From NCBI GenBank assembly GCA_945860335.1, contig CAMAQW010000137.1, positions 1 to 5,053 of the forward strand: 5,053 bases of DNA, read 5' to 3'. The stretch comes from Sediminibacterium ginsengisoli. GTDB lineage: Bacteria > Bacteroidota > Bacteroidia > Chitinophagales > Chitinophagaceae. Every line of letters starts with the position of its first letter. The first letter of the stretch is position 1. Under the pieces are notes generated by a model, which made no database searches, was not told where the DNA came from, and saw only the letters and a list, made by a program, of their open reading frames with translations. Below, piece by piece: positions 3,684 to 5,053 of this stretch. A program made the translations under genes and the position numbers.

Positions 3684-5053
3684 ATGAAAATATTAAAATT
3701 TGTATTTGCCTTTTTAATCCTGTCTTACACAGCAAAAGCGCAACCTACTCAAAAACCTCCATTGCATGGAAAAAATTGGATGGCCATTACTGGTAAACCA
3801 CTCGCTGCAACAGCTGGTTCTATTATTTTTAACAAAGGCGGAAACGCTGTAGATGCTGCCTGTGCAATGTTAGCAGCCACATGTACGATGTGGGATGTGT
3901 TAAGTTGGGGTGGTGAAACACAGGCGTTAATTTACAATCCTAAAACAAAACAAGTTATTGCGTTATCTGCCATGGGCGTGGCTCCTACGGGTGCAACACC
4001 AGAATTTTTTAAAAATAAAGGGATGAATTATCCGCCCGAATATGGTCCATTAGCAGCAACAACACCCGGTACTCCTGGTGGACTTTGTATGATGCTTGCT
4101 GAGTATGGAACTATGCGTTTGGAAGAAGTTTTAAAACCAGCGATGCAACTTGCTGCAGGTTATCCAATTGATGCACAAACAGCAAATAGTATTGAACGTG
4201 GTAAGCAAAGAATTAAAGATTGGCCTTATAGTAAAAAAGTTTTATTACCACACTTTGGAGAAAAAAGAGAAGCACCTGAAGCGGGAGAAATTTTTATTCA
4301 AAAAGATTTACTAGCTACTTTACAAAAATTAGTAGACGCAGAAAAACAAGCACTTAAAAAAGGTAAATCTAGAAAGGAAGCGATTTATGCTGCATACGAC
4401 CGTTTTTATAAAGGTGATATTGCCGAGGAATTTGTTCGTGGTTCACAGGAGCAAGGTGGTTTAATTACACTTCAAGATTTAGCCAATTGGAAACCTATCA
4501 TCGAAACACCTTTACAAATTAATTATAAAGGCATTGATGTTTATAAGCTACAGTCTTGGACACAAGGTCCTAGTATGTTACAGGCTTTAAATATTTTAGA
4601 AAATTATGACTTAAAATCGATGGGTTATAACTCACCAGCCTATATCCATTCGGTGTATCAGGCTATGAATTTAAGTTTTGCAGACCGCGATTTTTACTAT
4701 GGTGACCCCTTATTTTCTAAACAGATACCTATAAAAGGCTTACTCAGTAAGGATTACGCTAGAAAAAGGGCTTCAGAAATACCCGTTGGTTTTAATAATC
4801 CAAACACAGCACCTGGAGATCCTTATCCTTTTGAAGGAAAAGAAAACCCTTATTTTAATTTATTACAACAAAGAGCAGCACTCTATAGTAACGATACAGC
4901 AACTAGAAAAACAGGGGTATTACCAAGCCATGACGGCACAGAAATAGCTAAAAATGAGGCTATAAACAACGAATTGTATATGGACCGTTTATGGCTAGGC
5001 ACTACTTCTGTAGAAGCTGCAGACACCAGTGGATGGGTGGTTTCAATTACTCC
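3684..5053 (+). CDS. ggt: Secreted gamma-glutamyltransferase-family protein, 3' end outside window
   Basis: 456 full codons are visible and the frame is open at the right edge. A signal peptide is clear: MKILK, a hydrophobic core (FVFAFLILSY), and AKA before Q20, so the enzyme is exported. Family features in order: GKPLAATAG and GGNAVDAACAML (52-63), WGGETQALIY (75-84), AATTPGTPGGL (125-134), KGDIAEEFV (243-251), GGLITLQDLANW (258-269), FADRDFYYGDP (332-342) and GTTSVEAAD (439-447), where T440 should be the N-terminal nucleophile released by autocleavage. The family hydrolyses or transfers gamma-glutamyl groups, for example from glutathione, in the periplasm. Oddities: the arginine that binds the substrate carboxylate in E. 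coli GGT (R114, in a DFRExAP context) is replaced by methionine (M97 in SAMGVAP), and the nucleophile motif reads TTSVEAAD instead of TTHxSVxD. The large subunit is about 50 residues longer than in E. coli. Substrate may therefore differ. Most of the small subunit lies beyond the window. Confidence 0.88.
   Translation, partial: MKILKFVFAFLILSYTAKAQPTQKPPLHGKNWMAITGKPLAATAGSIIFNKGGNAVDAACAMLAATCTMWDVLSWGGETQALIYNPKTKQVIALSAMGVAPTGATPEFFKNKGMNYPPEYGPLAATTPGTPGGLCMMLAEYGTMRLEEVLKPAMQLAAGYPIDAQTANSIERGKQRIKDWPYSKKVLLPHFGEKREAPEAGEIFIQKDLLATLQKLVDAEKQALKKGKSRKEAIYAAYDRFYKGDIAEEFVRGSQEQGGLITLQDLANWKPIIETPLQINYKGIDVYKLQSWTQGPSMLQALNILENYDLKSMGYNSPAYIHSVYQAMNLSFADRDFYYGDPLFSKQIPIKGLLSKDYARKRASEIPVGFNNPNTAPGDPYPFEGKENPYFNLLQQRAALYSNDTATRKTGVLPSHDGTEIAKNEAINNELYMDRLWLGTTSVEAADTSGWVVSIT

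Overview
The window looks like a chromosomal segment of a low-GC member of the Bacteroidota, probably close to Chitinophagaceae. The support is the character of the proteins (a roughly 700-residue PpiD-like foldase with one N-terminal membrane anchor, and a NadD with a GSDGF variant), the A-rich leaders without a Shine-Dalgarno sequence, and TAnnTTTG-type promoter elements. The assignment is by recognition only.

Layout. Positions 1-76 (minus) hold the first 25 codons of a gene running off the left edge, tentatively ybeY (16S rRNA endonuclease). A 90-bp divergent spacer with two adjacent inverted repeats separates it from a plus-strand pair: a stand-alone feoA (167-403) and nadD (427-999). A bidirectional terminator (1000-1033) lies between nadD and the convergent minus-strand ppiD-like gene (1053-3143), which encodes an envelope peptidyl-prolyl isomerase/chaperone. 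Positions 3144-3683 are a 540-bp gene-free region of about 25% GC. From 3684 to the right edge is the first 456 codons of a secreted gamma-glutamyltransferase-family enzyme, cut just after its autoprocessing threonine.

The most interesting part is the gene-free region. It carries a cluster of DnaA-box-like 9-mers (one perfect TTATNCACA match, two identical 8/9 copies of CTATCCACA and several weaker ones), a GGTTAATA-type octamer recurring about every 100 bp, hairpin-forming repeats, and a terminal block of 100 bp at 13% GC with palindromes that would suit a DNA-unwinding element. The flanking genes are transcribed away from it on both sides. I read it as a candidate chromosomal replication origin (oriC). 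This is inference from motif content and needs genome-wide GC skew and replication profiling to settle.

The genes do not form one pathway. feoA-nadD is probably one transcript linking a ferrous-iron-transport accessory protein with NAD synthesis. The ppiD-like gene and the GGT-like gene both act in the cell envelope but are divergent, separated by the candidate origin. I saw no mobile element, CRISPR array, tRNA or rRNA.
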